From Acidobacteriota bacterium (GTDB lineage: Bacteria; Acidobacteriota; Terriglobia; Terriglobales; Acidobacteriaceae): 64,000 bases of DNA. Location of the stretch: positions 345,297 through 409,296 of the forward strand of contig JAFDVW010000013.1 in the NCBI GenBank assembly GCA_018268755.1, in the 5' to 3' direction. Below the pieces are notes generated by a model. It was not told the origin of the DNA. It made no database searches and saw nothing but the letters and a program-made list of their open reading frames with translations. Position numbers and translations under genes: made by a program. Of this stretch, positions 24,136-31,933 are shown piece after piece. The first letter of the stretch is position 1, and each line of letters opens with the position of its first letter.

Positions 24136-26172
24136 CTAGCCTCGCAGCGTCCCGCCCAACCCTTCCAGCGCCTTCATAATCTGCGCCGACCATTGCGCCA
24201 CTTCTTCCTCGCGCAGGGTGCGCTCGCTGGACTGGAACTTTGCCCGCAGCAGGATGGAATATTTTCCTTCGCCGAGTTTGCCGCCGCGGAAAATTTCCGC
24301 CGGAGTAAACGAACGCATCTCGGCCAAGTCCAGATTCGACACCGCCTGCGAAATTTTCTCGAAGACGACTGTGTCGGCGAAGACGAAAGAAAAGTCGCGT
24401 TCGACGGCCGGATACTTGGGCAGAGGCTCGTAGCGGACCTGGCGCAGGCCATGCGCATATAACGCGTCGAGATAAATTTCCGCAATCCACACGTCCTGCT
24501 TCAGCTTGCGTTTGGCCGCCACATCGGGATGCAACTGGCCAAACTGCCCGACCGGTGCGCCATCCAGCAGTACCCGCGCCGAGCGCCCGGGATGGTAATA
24601 GTCGGCGGCCTGGGCATCGAAATGCAGAGTCTTGTGTTCGAAGGCGGCCAGCAGGGTCTCGACATCGCCTTTGAGATCAAAGAAGCTAAGCGGCCGCGCC
24701 GCCTGGTGCACGCCCGGCTCGACCGCGCTGCCGGTCGAGCCGAAACAGACATGCTTGATCTCCGCGGCTTTGTCTCCCGCCAAATGCCAAACCGCGCCCG
24801 CCTCAAACAGGCGAACGTTGTCCAGCCCGCGATTCAGGTTGTAGGCCAGCATGTTGAGCATGCCGGGCACCACCGAAGTGCGCATGATGGAGGCTTCTTC
24901 GCTCAACGGATTAGCCAGTTCGATCACCGGCTTGTCGCAGCAGGTCTCGGCATCGTCGTGCGAGATGAAGGAGAGCGAGACGGTCTCGTTGTATCCCAGC
25001 GCCAGCAGGGAAGCGCGCAGTTTCGCGTCCTTCGCGGCTTCGGGGCTCTCCGTCACCGCTCCGGAAAACGCCGGCAGGGTGTTGGGGAACTGGTTATAGC
25101 CGTAGAGGCGGGCGATTTCTTCGATCAGGTCGATCTCGCGCTCCACATCCATGCGCCAGCTGGGAATGTGCACGGTGAACTCTGCGTCCTCGCCCGGTTC
25201 AGGCAACAGATCGAAGCCCAGCTTCTTCAGGATGCGGACCGCTTCGCCAGTCTCCGGTTTGTCGCCCAGGAAGCGGTGCACTTCCGACATGCGCAGCGCC
25301 ACCGGCGCGAGGTCGAGCTTGTGGACGATCACGTCCACCGCATGGCCATGCAGTTCGCCGCCGCCCGATGCCAGAATCATCTCCGCCACGCGATTGCAGG
25401 AGGGCACGGTCGACTCAAAGTCTGCGCCACGCTCGAAGCGATGCGAGGCGTCGGTGTGCAACACGTGCCGTCGCGACATCCGGCGCACCACGACCGGGTC
25501 CCACCACGCCGATTCAATCAGGACGTTGCGCGTCTTCTCCGTGATCATGGTGTCGTAGCCGCCCATGACCCCGGCAAGGCCCACAGCCTTGACCGCGTCG
25601 GCGACGACCAGATCGCTGGAGGAGAGCGTGCGCTCCACGCCATCGAGCGTCTTCAGCTTTTCACCTTCGCGCGCTTTGCGGATGATGAGCTTGCCGCCTT
25701 CGATCAGGTCGAGGTCATACACGTGGGTCGGTTTGCCGGTCTCCCACAGCACGTAGTTGGTGGCATCCACCGCATTGTTGATGGCGCGTTGGTCGAGCAG
25801 GGCCAGGCGCTGAACAATTTCTTCAGGTGAGGCTTTGACGCTGACATTGCGGATCACACGCGCTGTGAAGCGCGGGCAGAGCTGGGGCTCGTCAATCTGG
25901 ATGGGGAAGGGCGCGGCCGGCAGCGCCGCAGGCAGCTTCGGCGCAATCGTCGCCAGCGGCAGATCGTAGATGGCGGAGGCCTCGCGCGCCACGCCGTAAT
26001 GGTTCATGGCGTCGGGGCGGTTGGTGGTGATCTCCATCTCGAAGACTGCGCTTTCGCCCGGGCCGCTCACGCCTTCCACGGTGATGCCCGCGGAGGTGAG
26101 GTCGTCGGCAAGCTGGCGGTCCTCGACCGTCAGCGGAACGAAATCACGCAGCCATTGGGGTGAAAGTTTCAT
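24136..26172 (-). CDS. pheT: Phenylalanine--tRNA ligase beta subunit, short form
   Basis: A 678-residue beta subunit, about 100 residues shorter than Thermus or E. coli PheT. The N-terminus MKLSPQWLRDFVPLTVEDRQL runs straight into VFEMEITTNRPDAMNHYGVAREA, so the EMAP-like tRNA-binding OB domain (B2) that normally sits between these blocks is absent. Present are the B3/B4 core with the YVLWETGKPTHVYDLD and SHRFERGADFE blocks, the B5 domain, the B6/B7 core-like region and the C-terminal FDX-ACB anticodon-binding domain (LPKYPAVERDFSFVFAD ... LRAKFQSSERTLREEEV). The ATG at 26172 replaces an upstream ATG at 26220. It is the last gene of the infC-rpmI-rplT-pheS-pheT operon. Confidence 0.93.
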   Translation of the reverse strand: MKLSPQWLRDFVPLTVEDRQLADDLTSAGITVEGVSGPGESAVFEMEITTNRPDAMNHYGVAREASAIYDLPLATIAPKLPAALPAAPFPIQIDEPQLCPRFTARVIRNVSVKASPEEIVQRLALLDQRAINNAVDATNYVLWETGKPTHVYDLDLIEGGKLIIRKAREGEKLKTLDGVERTLSSSDLVVADAVKAVGLAGVMGGYDTMITEKTRNVLIESAWWDPVVVRRMSRRHVLHTDASHRFERGADFESTVPSCNRVAEMILASGGGELHGHAVDVIVHKLDLAPVALRMSEVHRFLGDKPETGEAVRILKKLGFDLLPEPGEDAEFTVHIPSWRMDVEREIDLIEEIARLYGYNQFPNTLPAFSGAVTESPEAAKDAKLRASLLALGYNETVSLSFISHDDAETCCDKPVIELANPLSEEASIMRTSVVPGMLNMLAYNLNRGLDNVRLFEAGAVWHLAGDKAAEIKHVCFGSTGSAVEPGVHQAARPLSFFDLKGDVETLLAAFEHKTLHFDAQAADYYHPGRSARVLLDGAPVGQFGQLHPDVAAKRKLKQDVWIAEIYLDALYAHGLRQVRYEPLPKYPAVERDFSFVFADTVVFEKISQAVSNLDLAEMRSFTPAEIFRGGKLGEGKYSILLRAKFQSSERTLREEEVAQWSAQIMKALEGLGGTLRG

Positions 26173-26235
26173 GAATCGTCGTTCGTCATTAGTCGTTCGT
26201 CGTTCGCCAAAAAGGGCCAACGACCAACGACTGTC

Positions 26236-27360
26236 TTATCTAAATTGTTGCAAAAACCTCACGTCGCCCTGGAAGAACAGCTGAATGTCATCCACGCCGT
26301 ACTTCAGAATCGCGACGCGGTCGATGCCCATGCCGAAGGCGAAGCCGCTTACCTTTTTCGGATCGTAGCCGTTGTGCTTCACGAACTCGAAAACATTGGG
26401 GTCGACCATGCCGCAGCCCAGAATTTCAATCCAGCCCGACTGTTTGCAGGGACGGCAAGGCTCACTCCCACGTTTGCCGCTGCCTCCGCAGATGAAGCAG
26501 GAGACCATGACCTCCGCGCTCGGCTCGGTGAAAGGGAAAAACGACGGGCGGAAGTGCGTCTTCACGCTCGACCCGAAGAGCGCCTTCATGGCGTGGTCAA
26601 TGGTGCCCTTGAGGTCGCCGAAGGTGATGTCGGTATCGACCGCCAGGCCCTCGATCTGGTGAAACATGGGTGAGTGGCTGGCGTCGGGCGGATCGTTGCG
26701 GTGCACCTTGCCGGGAATCACGATGCGCAGCGGCGGCGCAAGCTTCTCCATGGTGCGAATCTGCACGGGAGAAGTGTGCGTGCGCAGCAGGAGGCGCTCG
26801 CGCGCCGGCTTGGCATCCTGATTGGCGATGAACAGCGTGTCCTGGGTATCGCGCGCCGGGTGGTTGGGCGGAAAGTTCAGCGCCTCAAAATTGTAGTAAT
26901 CGCTCTCAATGACCGGGCCTTCCTCCACCGAATAACCCAGGTTGCGGAAGACCGAGATGATTTCGTGCATGGTCTTGATGACGGGATGCTCGGCGCCGAT
27001 CTTGCGCTGGTTGCCGGGAAGGGTGATATCGACGCGCTCGGCGGCGAGGCGAGCATCGGAAGCGCCGCCTTGCAGGCGCTGCAGGGTGGCATCGATGGCC
27101 TGCTCCACCCGGCCTTTGAGCTGATTGACACGCTGTCCGGCGTCGCGCTTGGCGTCTTTGGGAGCGGCCTTCAGCCACAGGTCGTTGAGCTGGGTGAGTA
27201 CGCCGTTCTTGCGGCCCATCCAGTGGTCGCGGAAGGTCTTGTAGGCGGCTTCGTCCTGGACGGCGGAGGCTTCCGCTTCCAGCGCGGAAAGCAGCTTCTC
27301 GGCAGCTTTTTCAAGAGCCGCCGGGGAGAACTCCTTCAGCTTGGGAACGGTATAAGCCAC
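26236..27360 (-). CDS. pheS: Phenylalanine--tRNA ligase alpha subunit
   Basis: A 374-residue class II synthetase alpha subunit: an N-terminal coiled-coil arm (about 1-90), motif 1 region (HPVIKTMHEIISVFRNLGY), the phenylalanine-site block RTHTSPVQIRTME, motif 2 GKVHRNDPPDASHSPMFHQIEG, PSFFPFTEPSAEV, a CxxC-x-CxxC zinc-ribbon-like insert (CFICGGSGKRGSEPCRPC), then ILGCGMVDPNVF and motif 3 GFAFGMGIDRVAIL. It precedes pheT by 63 bases and follows rplT across a gap with a hairpin. Confidence 0.95.
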   Translation of the reverse strand: MAYTVPKLKEFSPAALEKAAEKLLSALEAEASAVQDEAAYKTFRDHWMGRKNGVLTQLNDLWLKAAPKDAKRDAGQRVNQLKGRVEQAIDATLQRLQGGASDARLAAERVDITLPGNQRKIGAEHPVIKTMHEIISVFRNLGYSVEEGPVIESDYYNFEALNFPPNHPARDTQDTLFIANQDAKPARERLLLRTHTSPVQIRTMEKLAPPLRIVIPGKVHRNDPPDASHSPMFHQIEGLAVDTDITFGDLKGTIDHAMKALFGSSVKTHFRPSFFPFTEPSAEVMVSCFICGGSGKRGSEPCRPCKQSGWIEILGCGMVDPNVFEFVKHNGYDPKKVSGFAFGMGIDRVAILKYGVDDIQLFFQGDVRFLQQFR

Positions 27361-27452
27361 GGGATTCTAAGATGCGCGGGGAGAACTGCAGGTTCCTCGT
27401 CGCCAGGCTCCTCGGAATGCCAAGAAGCAAAAAACGATTTTACAAGGAAAGA

Positions 27453-27478
27453 GAGTGCGCGGTGAAACACCGGCACTC
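27453..27478 (-). promoter_or_regulatory. Hairpin between rplT and pheS, possible attenuator
   Basis: On the minus strand, GAGTGC-CGGTG pairs with CACCG-CGCACTC around a TTT loop. A weaker pyrimidine tract and a T6 run lie further downstream. It sits in the 190-base gap before pheS, where phenylalanine-dependent attenuation is known in other bacteria. I do not see a clear leader peptide rich in Phe codons, so this is only a candidate. Confidence 0.35.
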
Positions 27479-27551
27479 TTCCTTCCCAAGAGACTCAATA
27501 GAGAAAACGGGCAGCGAACGGCTAAAGGCTAACGACCAACGACTGGGGTTC

Positions 27552-27911
27552 TTACGCTCCCAGAGCGTTCTTGGCCTGCTGCGCAAGGTTGCCGAAGCCG
27601 GCCGGGTCCTTCACCGCGATGTCGGCGAGGATCTTGCGGTCCAGTTCGACGCCGGCCTTCTTGAGTCCGCTGATCAGGCGGCTATAGCTCAGGCCGTGCA
27701 GCTTGGCGGCAGCGCCGATGCGCACAATCCAGATGGAGCGGTACTGGCGCTTCTTCTGTTTGCGGCCGGAATAGGCGAACTTCAGTCCGCGGTCAACCGC
27801 TTCCTTCGCTGCGCGATAGAGTTTTGATTTTGTGAGGAAATATCCGCTGGCGCGGTCTAAGATCTTTTTCCGCTTGGCGCGGCGTTTGGTACCACGTTTT
27901 ACGCGAGGCAT
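27552..27911 (-). CDS. rplT: 50S ribosomal protein L20
   Basis: A 119-residue basic protein with the classic L20 start [24 protein letters not shown] and the blocks [46 protein letters not shown]. Bacterial L20 binds 23S rRNA early in 50S assembly and often represses its own operon by binding the leader. It sits between rpmI and pheS in the conserved infC operon. Confidence 0.97.
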   Translation of the reverse strand: MPRVKRGTKRRAKRKKILDRASGYFLTKSKLYRAAKEAVDRGLKFAYSGRKQKKRQYRSIWIVRIGAAAKLHGLSYSRLISGLKKAGVELDRKILADIAVKDPAGFGNLAQQAKNALGA

Positions 27912-28048
27912 AGCCTTCTCCTTTTTTTGACTGCGTGATCACGGCGGCTGGAGGCAGGAGACTTTTGGTCTTTTACGCCTCTTCACTCACCGGGGGCCAT
28001 CCCCAAATCCGGGGCGGCCCGCGAGCGACTAGCAGCACTAGGCGCTGG

Positions 28049-28243
28049 TTAGTAGGGAATCATCCGCTTGACCTTGGGGGTGTCGGCTTCACTCACCAGC
28101 ACCGTGCCGCTCAAGCTGCGTTTCCGTTTCCTGTCTTTCGAGGTGAGAATGTGACGCAGGTATGCTTTGGCCCGCTTCACCTTTCCCGTCCCGGTTTTCT
28201 TGAAGCGCTTGGCAGCGCCTTTGTGTGTTTTCAGTTTCGGCAT
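28049..28243 (-). CDS. rpmI: 50S ribosomal protein L35
   Basis: A 64-residue basic protein beginning [36 protein letters not shown], the typical L35 N-terminus, ending [12 protein letters not shown]. It lies between infC and rplT. The intergenic gaps here (105 and 137 bases) are longer than in enterobacteria. Confidence 0.96.
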   Translation of the reverse strand: MPKLKTHKGAAKRFKKTGTGKVKRAKAYLRHILTSKDRKRKRSLSGTVLVSEADTPKVKRMIPY

Positions 28244-28365
28244 AAAAACCTCAATAAGCTATTGGCCGTTGGCGGGTAGCCTCTGGCCAAACCAACTACA
28301 CACTCATCCTGGCGATCGCCAATGGCTAAAAGCCAATGGCAAACGGCCTGGCTTGATGGCTGATT

Positions 28366-28950
28366 TTAGTTTGCGCCCTGCGCGGCCTGCTGGGGCGGAG
28401 GGGCGGCTTTCGCCGGCTTCTCCGGCTTTTCCGGCTTTTTCGCGGTTGGCGCCAGAATCAGGTGGAGCGTATTGCCTTCCTGGCGCGGCCGGAATTCCAC
28501 AATTCCCCGGTCGCCAATATCTTTAATCAGCCGCTCCAGAATCTCGCGGCCCAACCCGGTGCGCGTCATTTCCCGTCCGCGGAAGAAGATGGTCGCCTTG
28601 ACCTTGTCTCCCTCATCCAGGAAGCGCAGCACATGGTTCTTCTTGGTCTCATAATCGTGGTCGTCCACATTGATGCGGAACTTTACTTCCTTGACCACGA
28701 TGGTCTTCTGGTGCTTCTTGGCCTCGCGTTCTTTCTTTTCCTGCTGGTAGAGGAACTTCCCGTAGTCCATGATGCGGCACACGGGAGGGTTCGCCGTGGG
28801 CGAAATCTCCACCAGATCCAGATTTTTTTCGCGGGCTTTTTTCAGCGCTTCGAAAGGCGGCAGGATCCCGATCTGCTGGCCCTCATCGTCGATCACACGT
28901 ATTTCACGTGCGCGGATACGCTCATTGATGCGGATAAAACGCTTATCGAT
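28366..28950 (-). CDS. infC: Translation initiation factor IF-3, apparent ATC start codon
   Basis: A 194-residue IF-3 with the N-terminal domain (RFIRINERIRAREIRVIDDEGQQIGILPPFEAL), linker and C-terminal domain (KEVKFRINVDDHDYETKKNHVLRFLDEGDKVKATIFFRGREM), plus a Lys/Pro/Ala/Gln-rich tail. The only Shine-Dalgarno (GGAGG, 28961-28957) sits 6 bases before ATC at 28950-28948, whereas the TTG at 28956 directly abuts it, with no spacer. A rare AUU/AUC start is known for infC in other bacteria, allowing IF-3 to repress its own synthesis. First gene of the operon. Confidence 0.93.
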   Translation of the reverse strand: MDKRFIRINERIRAREIRVIDDEGQQIGILPPFEALKKAREKNLDLVEISPTANPPVCRIMDYGKFLYQQEKKEREAKKHQKTIVVKEVKFRINVDDHDYETKKNHVLRFLDEGDKVKATIFFRGREMTRTGLGREILERLIKDIGDRGIVEFRPRQEGNTLHLILAPTAKKPEKPEKPAKAAPPPQQAAQGAN

Positions 28951-29151
28951 AACCAACCTCCGTCTGCGTTCAACGGCACAAAGATAGAAAATTATAGCAC
29001 GGGGGCCGAAAGTGCTGTGCGCCGGGTAATCTTAGGCCCGGCAGCGCCCTGCGAGATGTTGAGAGGCCGCAGAGCGCTACAAAATTCGCCAACCCTGCCA
29101 TGGCCTGGCCCCATCCAATGCCTCCGCTTACTGCGGCCAAGGGGGGAAACG

Positions 29152-29520
29152 ATGGCACAAACGGATCGCAAAAGACTTTATGGCGCGTTGCTGCTGGCGA
29201 TTGTGGCCGGAACGATCGCCTGCACCCCAAAGCAAAGCCCCGCAGACCTCAAAGAGCGCACCGCCCAGGCCACCGCCGACCTCAAGCAAAATGCCAAAGC
29301 GGTTGCCGAAGGCGTAAAGGAAGGCTGGAACCGCGACAAGCCCCTCGATATCAACTCCGCCAGCCGGGAGGATCTCAAGAGCCTGCCGGGAATCGCCGGC
29401 CCGGAAGCGGACGCGATCATAGCCAGCAGGCCCTATCGCCGTACCAGCGAGCTGGTGACACGCACGGTCATTTCCCAGGCCCAGTTTGACCGGATCTCCG
29501 ACAAGATCACGGCAAGGTAG
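29152..29520 (+). CDS. Exported helix-hairpin-helix (ComEA-like) protein, possible lipoprotein
   Basis: A 122-residue protein. The N-terminus (KRLYGALLLAIVAGTIAC) is a signal with a weak lipobox ending in Cys. A short Lys/Ala/Thr helical region follows (ADLKERTAQATADLKQNAKAV). The C-terminal half has the helix-hairpin-helix motif INSASREDLKSLPGIAGPEADAIIASRPY (about 65-92) seen in ComEA and PsbU-like proteins. A good GGGGGG ribosome-binding site precedes the ATG at 29152. It may bind DNA or protein in the periplasm; no competence genes are close by. Confidence 0.75.
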   Translation: MAQTDRKRLYGALLLAIVAGTIACTPKQSPADLKERTAQATADLKQNAKAVAEGVKEGWNRDKPLDINSASREDLKSLPGIAGPEADAIIASRPYRRTSELVTRTVISQAQFDRISDKITAR

Positions 29521-29539
29521 GTTTGGGCGGTCCCATCCT

Positions 29540-30913
29540 CTAGAGGCTGGTGGCCAAGAACTCGCCATCCGCCACGGCTTCGACCGCTGCCGATTTCCAC
29601 TGATTGGCTGGGTGCCGCCCGGAAATACGCATCTTGCAGAAATTTTCCGTCAGTGCCTGGGTGAACTCCCCATCGAAAACATTCAGCGTGATGGCTTGCA
29701 CGGTGCGGCCCACGAAGTCCTGCATGAAAACCTGCTGTTTCCGGGCAATCAGCTCGCGCAGCACTCGATTGCGCTCCCGGGCTACCTGCACCGGCACCTG
29801 CCTGGGCATCCCGGCAGCCGGAGTTCCGGGCCGTGCCGAAAAGGTGAAGACGTGCAGATAGGTAAAGGGCAGGTCCTCCACCATTTGCCGGGTTTCTGCA
29901 AATTCCGCCTCGGTTTCGCCGGGGAATCCGACCATGACGTCCGCACCAATGGCGGCAGTGGGAAGGGCGGTGCGAATTTTTTCTATTTTCTCCCTATAGT
30001 GCCAGGGGCGGTACTTGCGATGCATGCGGCGTAGAACGGCATCGCTTCCCGATTGCATGGGAACGTGTGCGTGCTTGGCGATGCGTGAGGATTCCGCCAT
30101 CAACTGGATCAGCTCCTCGCTCCAATCCATGGGCTCGACGGAGGAAATGCGCAGCTTTTCCAGCGAAGTTTCCTGGAGGATGGCGCGTACCAGGACTTCC
30201 AGCCGTTGGCCTCCGGCCGCTGGTTCGCTCAGGTCTCTCCCCCAGCGCCCCAGGTTAATGCCCGAGATCACGACTTCCCGGTATCCGGCGCCCACCAGGG
30301 TGTCGACTTCGTGAAGCACCTGGGCAAGCTTCAGCGAACGGCTTTGCCCGCGGACCGAGGGGATCACGCAAAACGAGCAGCGATTGTCGCAGCCATCCTG
30401 GACTTTGAGGTTGGGTCGAGCGCGCTCATTGGCGGCGTCAAATACCGGCGCGGCCAGCAGTTCGGTATGGGCGAAGATGTCGGAGACGTAAATCGGTCGT
30501 GCGTCGTGGGGGGTGCCCGGGCTGGCGGCAGCTAAGCTGGCAAGCGGGACAAAACTGCCGGCTTGCTCCACGCCCATTCCGGTCAGGGCAATTTCGGCCA
30601 GCTGGTGCTTATGGGAGTTGCCGATCACCTGGCTAACGCCCGGCAGGGCAGCCAGTTCTTGCGGCGCCCGCTGGGCATAGCAGCCGGTAACCACAATCTG
30701 GCAAGCGGGATTCTGGCGGTGGATCCGCCGGATGGCGGCGCGGGCGTCCTGGTCCGCGGCTGCAGTCACCGTGCAGGTGTTCAACACGACCAGAGCGGCC
30801 TCCGTGGCGGAGGTCACTCGCGCCAATCCCCGCTCGCTGAACTGACGCTCCAGCGCAGCACCATCGGCTTGGGTGGCGCGGCAGCCGAAGTTCTCCACGT
30901 AAAAGTTGGCCAC
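29540..30913 (-). CDS. mtaB: tRNA threonylcarbamoyladenosine methylthiotransferase MtaB
   Basis: A 457-residue radical SAM enzyme of the MiaB/MtaB family, adding a methylthio group to t6A37 of tRNA. The N-terminal UPF0004 domain has NFGCRATQADGAAL, LNTCTV and VTGCYAQ as cluster ligands; the radical-SAM triad is in VQDGCDNRCSFCVIPSVRG (CxxxCxxC). Later blocks are SSVEPMDW, HVPMQSGSDAVLRRMHRKY and ADVMVGFPGETEAEF. The N-terminus and spacing suggest MtaB rather than MiaB, although the split is by sequence pattern only. Confidence 0.88.
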   Translation of the reverse strand: MANFYVENFGCRATQADGAALERQFSERGLARVTSATEAALVVLNTCTVTAAADQDARAAIRRIHRQNPACQIVVTGCYAQRAPQELAALPGVSQVIGNSHKHQLAEIALTGMGVEQAGSFVPLASLAAASPGTPHDARPIYVSDIFAHTELLAAPVFDAANERARPNLKVQDGCDNRCSFCVIPSVRGQSRSLKLAQVLHEVDTLVGAGYREVVISGINLGRWGRDLSEPAAGGQRLEVLVRAILQETSLEKLRISSVEPMDWSEELIQLMAESSRIAKHAHVPMQSGSDAVLRRMHRKYRPWHYREKIEKIRTALPTAAIGADVMVGFPGETEAEFAETRQMVEDLPFTYLHVFTFSARPGTPAAGMPRQVPVQVARERNRVLRELIARKQQVFMQDFVGRTVQAITLNVFDGEFTQALTENFCKMRISGRHPANQWKSAAVEAVADGEFLATSL

Positions 30914-31071
30914 GTTCCTATACTAGCGCAGCCGAAGACCTCGGTGGAGACACGTCCGCCCCCGCCAAGCGACCACCCTCATCTCGTCTTGTGGGAAATC
31001 GGGAACTCAGGAGGAAGATTGCGTCCCGTTTTTCCACAGCCGACAGGAGGGCCCCAGACTGGGCCTTCGTC

Positions 31072-31389
31072 CTAAGCTGTTGCCATCTGCCGGCGCTGCT
31101 GAAAGCACTCGCGGCAGAAGACGGGACGTCCTTGCGTGGGTTTAAAAGGTACGGTGGTCTCTTTCCCACACTGCGAGCACATGGTGCGGGTCTCCACCTT
31201 GGCATAGCCGCCTTGCCCATTGCCGCTGGGCGCAGCCCCTAAAACAGCCACGCGCTTGGCTTTGCATGCCTTGCAGCGTTTGGGCTCATTCTTGAATTGT
31301 TTGTCGTAGAAGAAAAGTTGTTCCCCTGCGGTGAAGATGAAGTCAGCGCCGCAGTCCATACACTTCAGAACCTTGTCCTGAAATTCCAT
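31072..31389 (-). CDS. Small zinc-ribbon protein
   Basis: A 105-residue protein with two CxxC pairs at each end: CMDCGADFIFTAGEQLFFYDKQFKNEPKRCKACK near the N-terminus and CSQCGKETTVPFKPTQGRPVFCREC near the C-terminus. Both look like treble-clef/zinc-ribbon units of the type found in Acidobacteria and Deltaproteobacteria near ribosome- or cold-shock genes. The ATG at 31389 has GGGAG upstream. The leader has a long hairpin and a separate 8-bp inverted repeat. Function unknown; it lies beside rpsU, which hints at translation or RNA. Confidence 0.72.
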   Translation of the reverse strand: MEFQDKVLKCMDCGADFIFTAGEQLFFYDKQFKNEPKRCKACKAKRVAVLGAAPSGNGQGGYAKVETRTMCSQCGKETTVPFKPTQGRPVFCRECFQQRRQMATA

Positions 31390-31415
31390 TGAGAGATGCT
31401 CCCTTCGACCCTGTG

Positions 31416-31453
31416 CCTGTTTTCTCCGGCGCAAGCGCGCAGGAAAAAACAGG
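31416..31453 (-). promoter_or_regulatory. Long hairpin in the zinc-ribbon gene leader
   Basis: Arms CCTGTTTT / AAAACAGG enclose TCC / GGA and GCGC / GCGC around a GCTT loop, giving an almost continuous ~15-bp stem with single-base bulges. The hairpin ends 27 bases before the ATG and leaves the Shine-Dalgarno unpaired. It could be an RNA element, a protein-binding site or an attenuator. Confidence 0.5.
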
Positions 31454-31512
31454 GGTATCGCACACCCCCCTCAGGTGCTTCTAATTCACATGTTTTCCCT
31501 GGATTCGGCCCG

Positions 31513-31532
31513 ACGTTTCCGTATGGAAACGT
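31513..31532. promoter_or_regulatory. Inverted repeat ACGTTTCC-GTAT-GGAAACGT
   Basis: Perfect 8-bp arms separated by 4 bases, about 125 bases upstream of the zinc-ribbon start. Size and symmetry fit a dimeric repressor operator. The regulator is not identifiable from the window. Confidence 0.45.
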
Positions 31533-31602
31533 TTTACTGCTCCTTACAAAAAGCCCCGGCACGATGAGATATGCCGCCTTACGTTATGAATGAAAGATTG
31601 GA

Positions 31603-31628
31603 AGGACCGCATGGGAGGATGCGGCCCT
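31603..31628 (-). terminator. Probable terminator after rpsU
   Basis: A hairpin with arms AGGACCGCAT / ATGCGGCCCT (one mismatch) lies 11 bases past the rpsU stop on the minus strand. The following T content is modest, so it may be a weak terminator. Confidence 0.45.
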
Positions 31629-31638
31629 CTTTGGAATG

Positions 31639-31836
31639 TTAATCCTGCTCTTTCCGAGCCTTTTTACGGCTACGCTTGCGGGCCAGTGCTTCCTTCACCC
31701 GCTTCTTTTCGCCCGGCTTCAAATAAAAACTATGCCGTTTGACTTCCTTGATGATGTCCTCTTGCTGCACCTTGCGCTTAAACCGGCGCAGAGCATTTTC
31801 GAGGCTTTCACCTTCCTGGATCCTGACTTCGGCCAA
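31639..31836 (-). CDS. rpsU: 30S ribosomal protein S21
   Basis: A 65-residue basic protein (AEVRIQEGESLENALRRFKRKVQQEDIIKEVKRHSFYLKPGEKKRVKEALARKRSR), the typical S21 sequence. S21 binds near the 3' end of 16S rRNA and aids initiation. No ATG fits; I use the TTG at 31836, which gives the common AEV start and has GGGGG eight bases upstream. A GTG at 31845 is an alternative. Confidence 0.93.
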   Translation of the reverse strand: MAEVRIQEGESLENALRRFKRKVQQEDIIKEVKRHSFYLKPGEKKRVKEALARKRSRKKARKEQD

Positions 31837-31933
31837 CCGATACACCCCCAAACTCGCCCAACAGGGCCGGGGATAGTTATGGCAAAGGTGGACCCCGTAA
31901 GTCAAGCGTTATCCATCCGTTTCTTACATAGAT

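Noticed and set aside
24529..25830. 433-residue plus-strand open frame
   Set aside because: Shadow of pheT on the opposite strand; no motif or ribosome-binding site.
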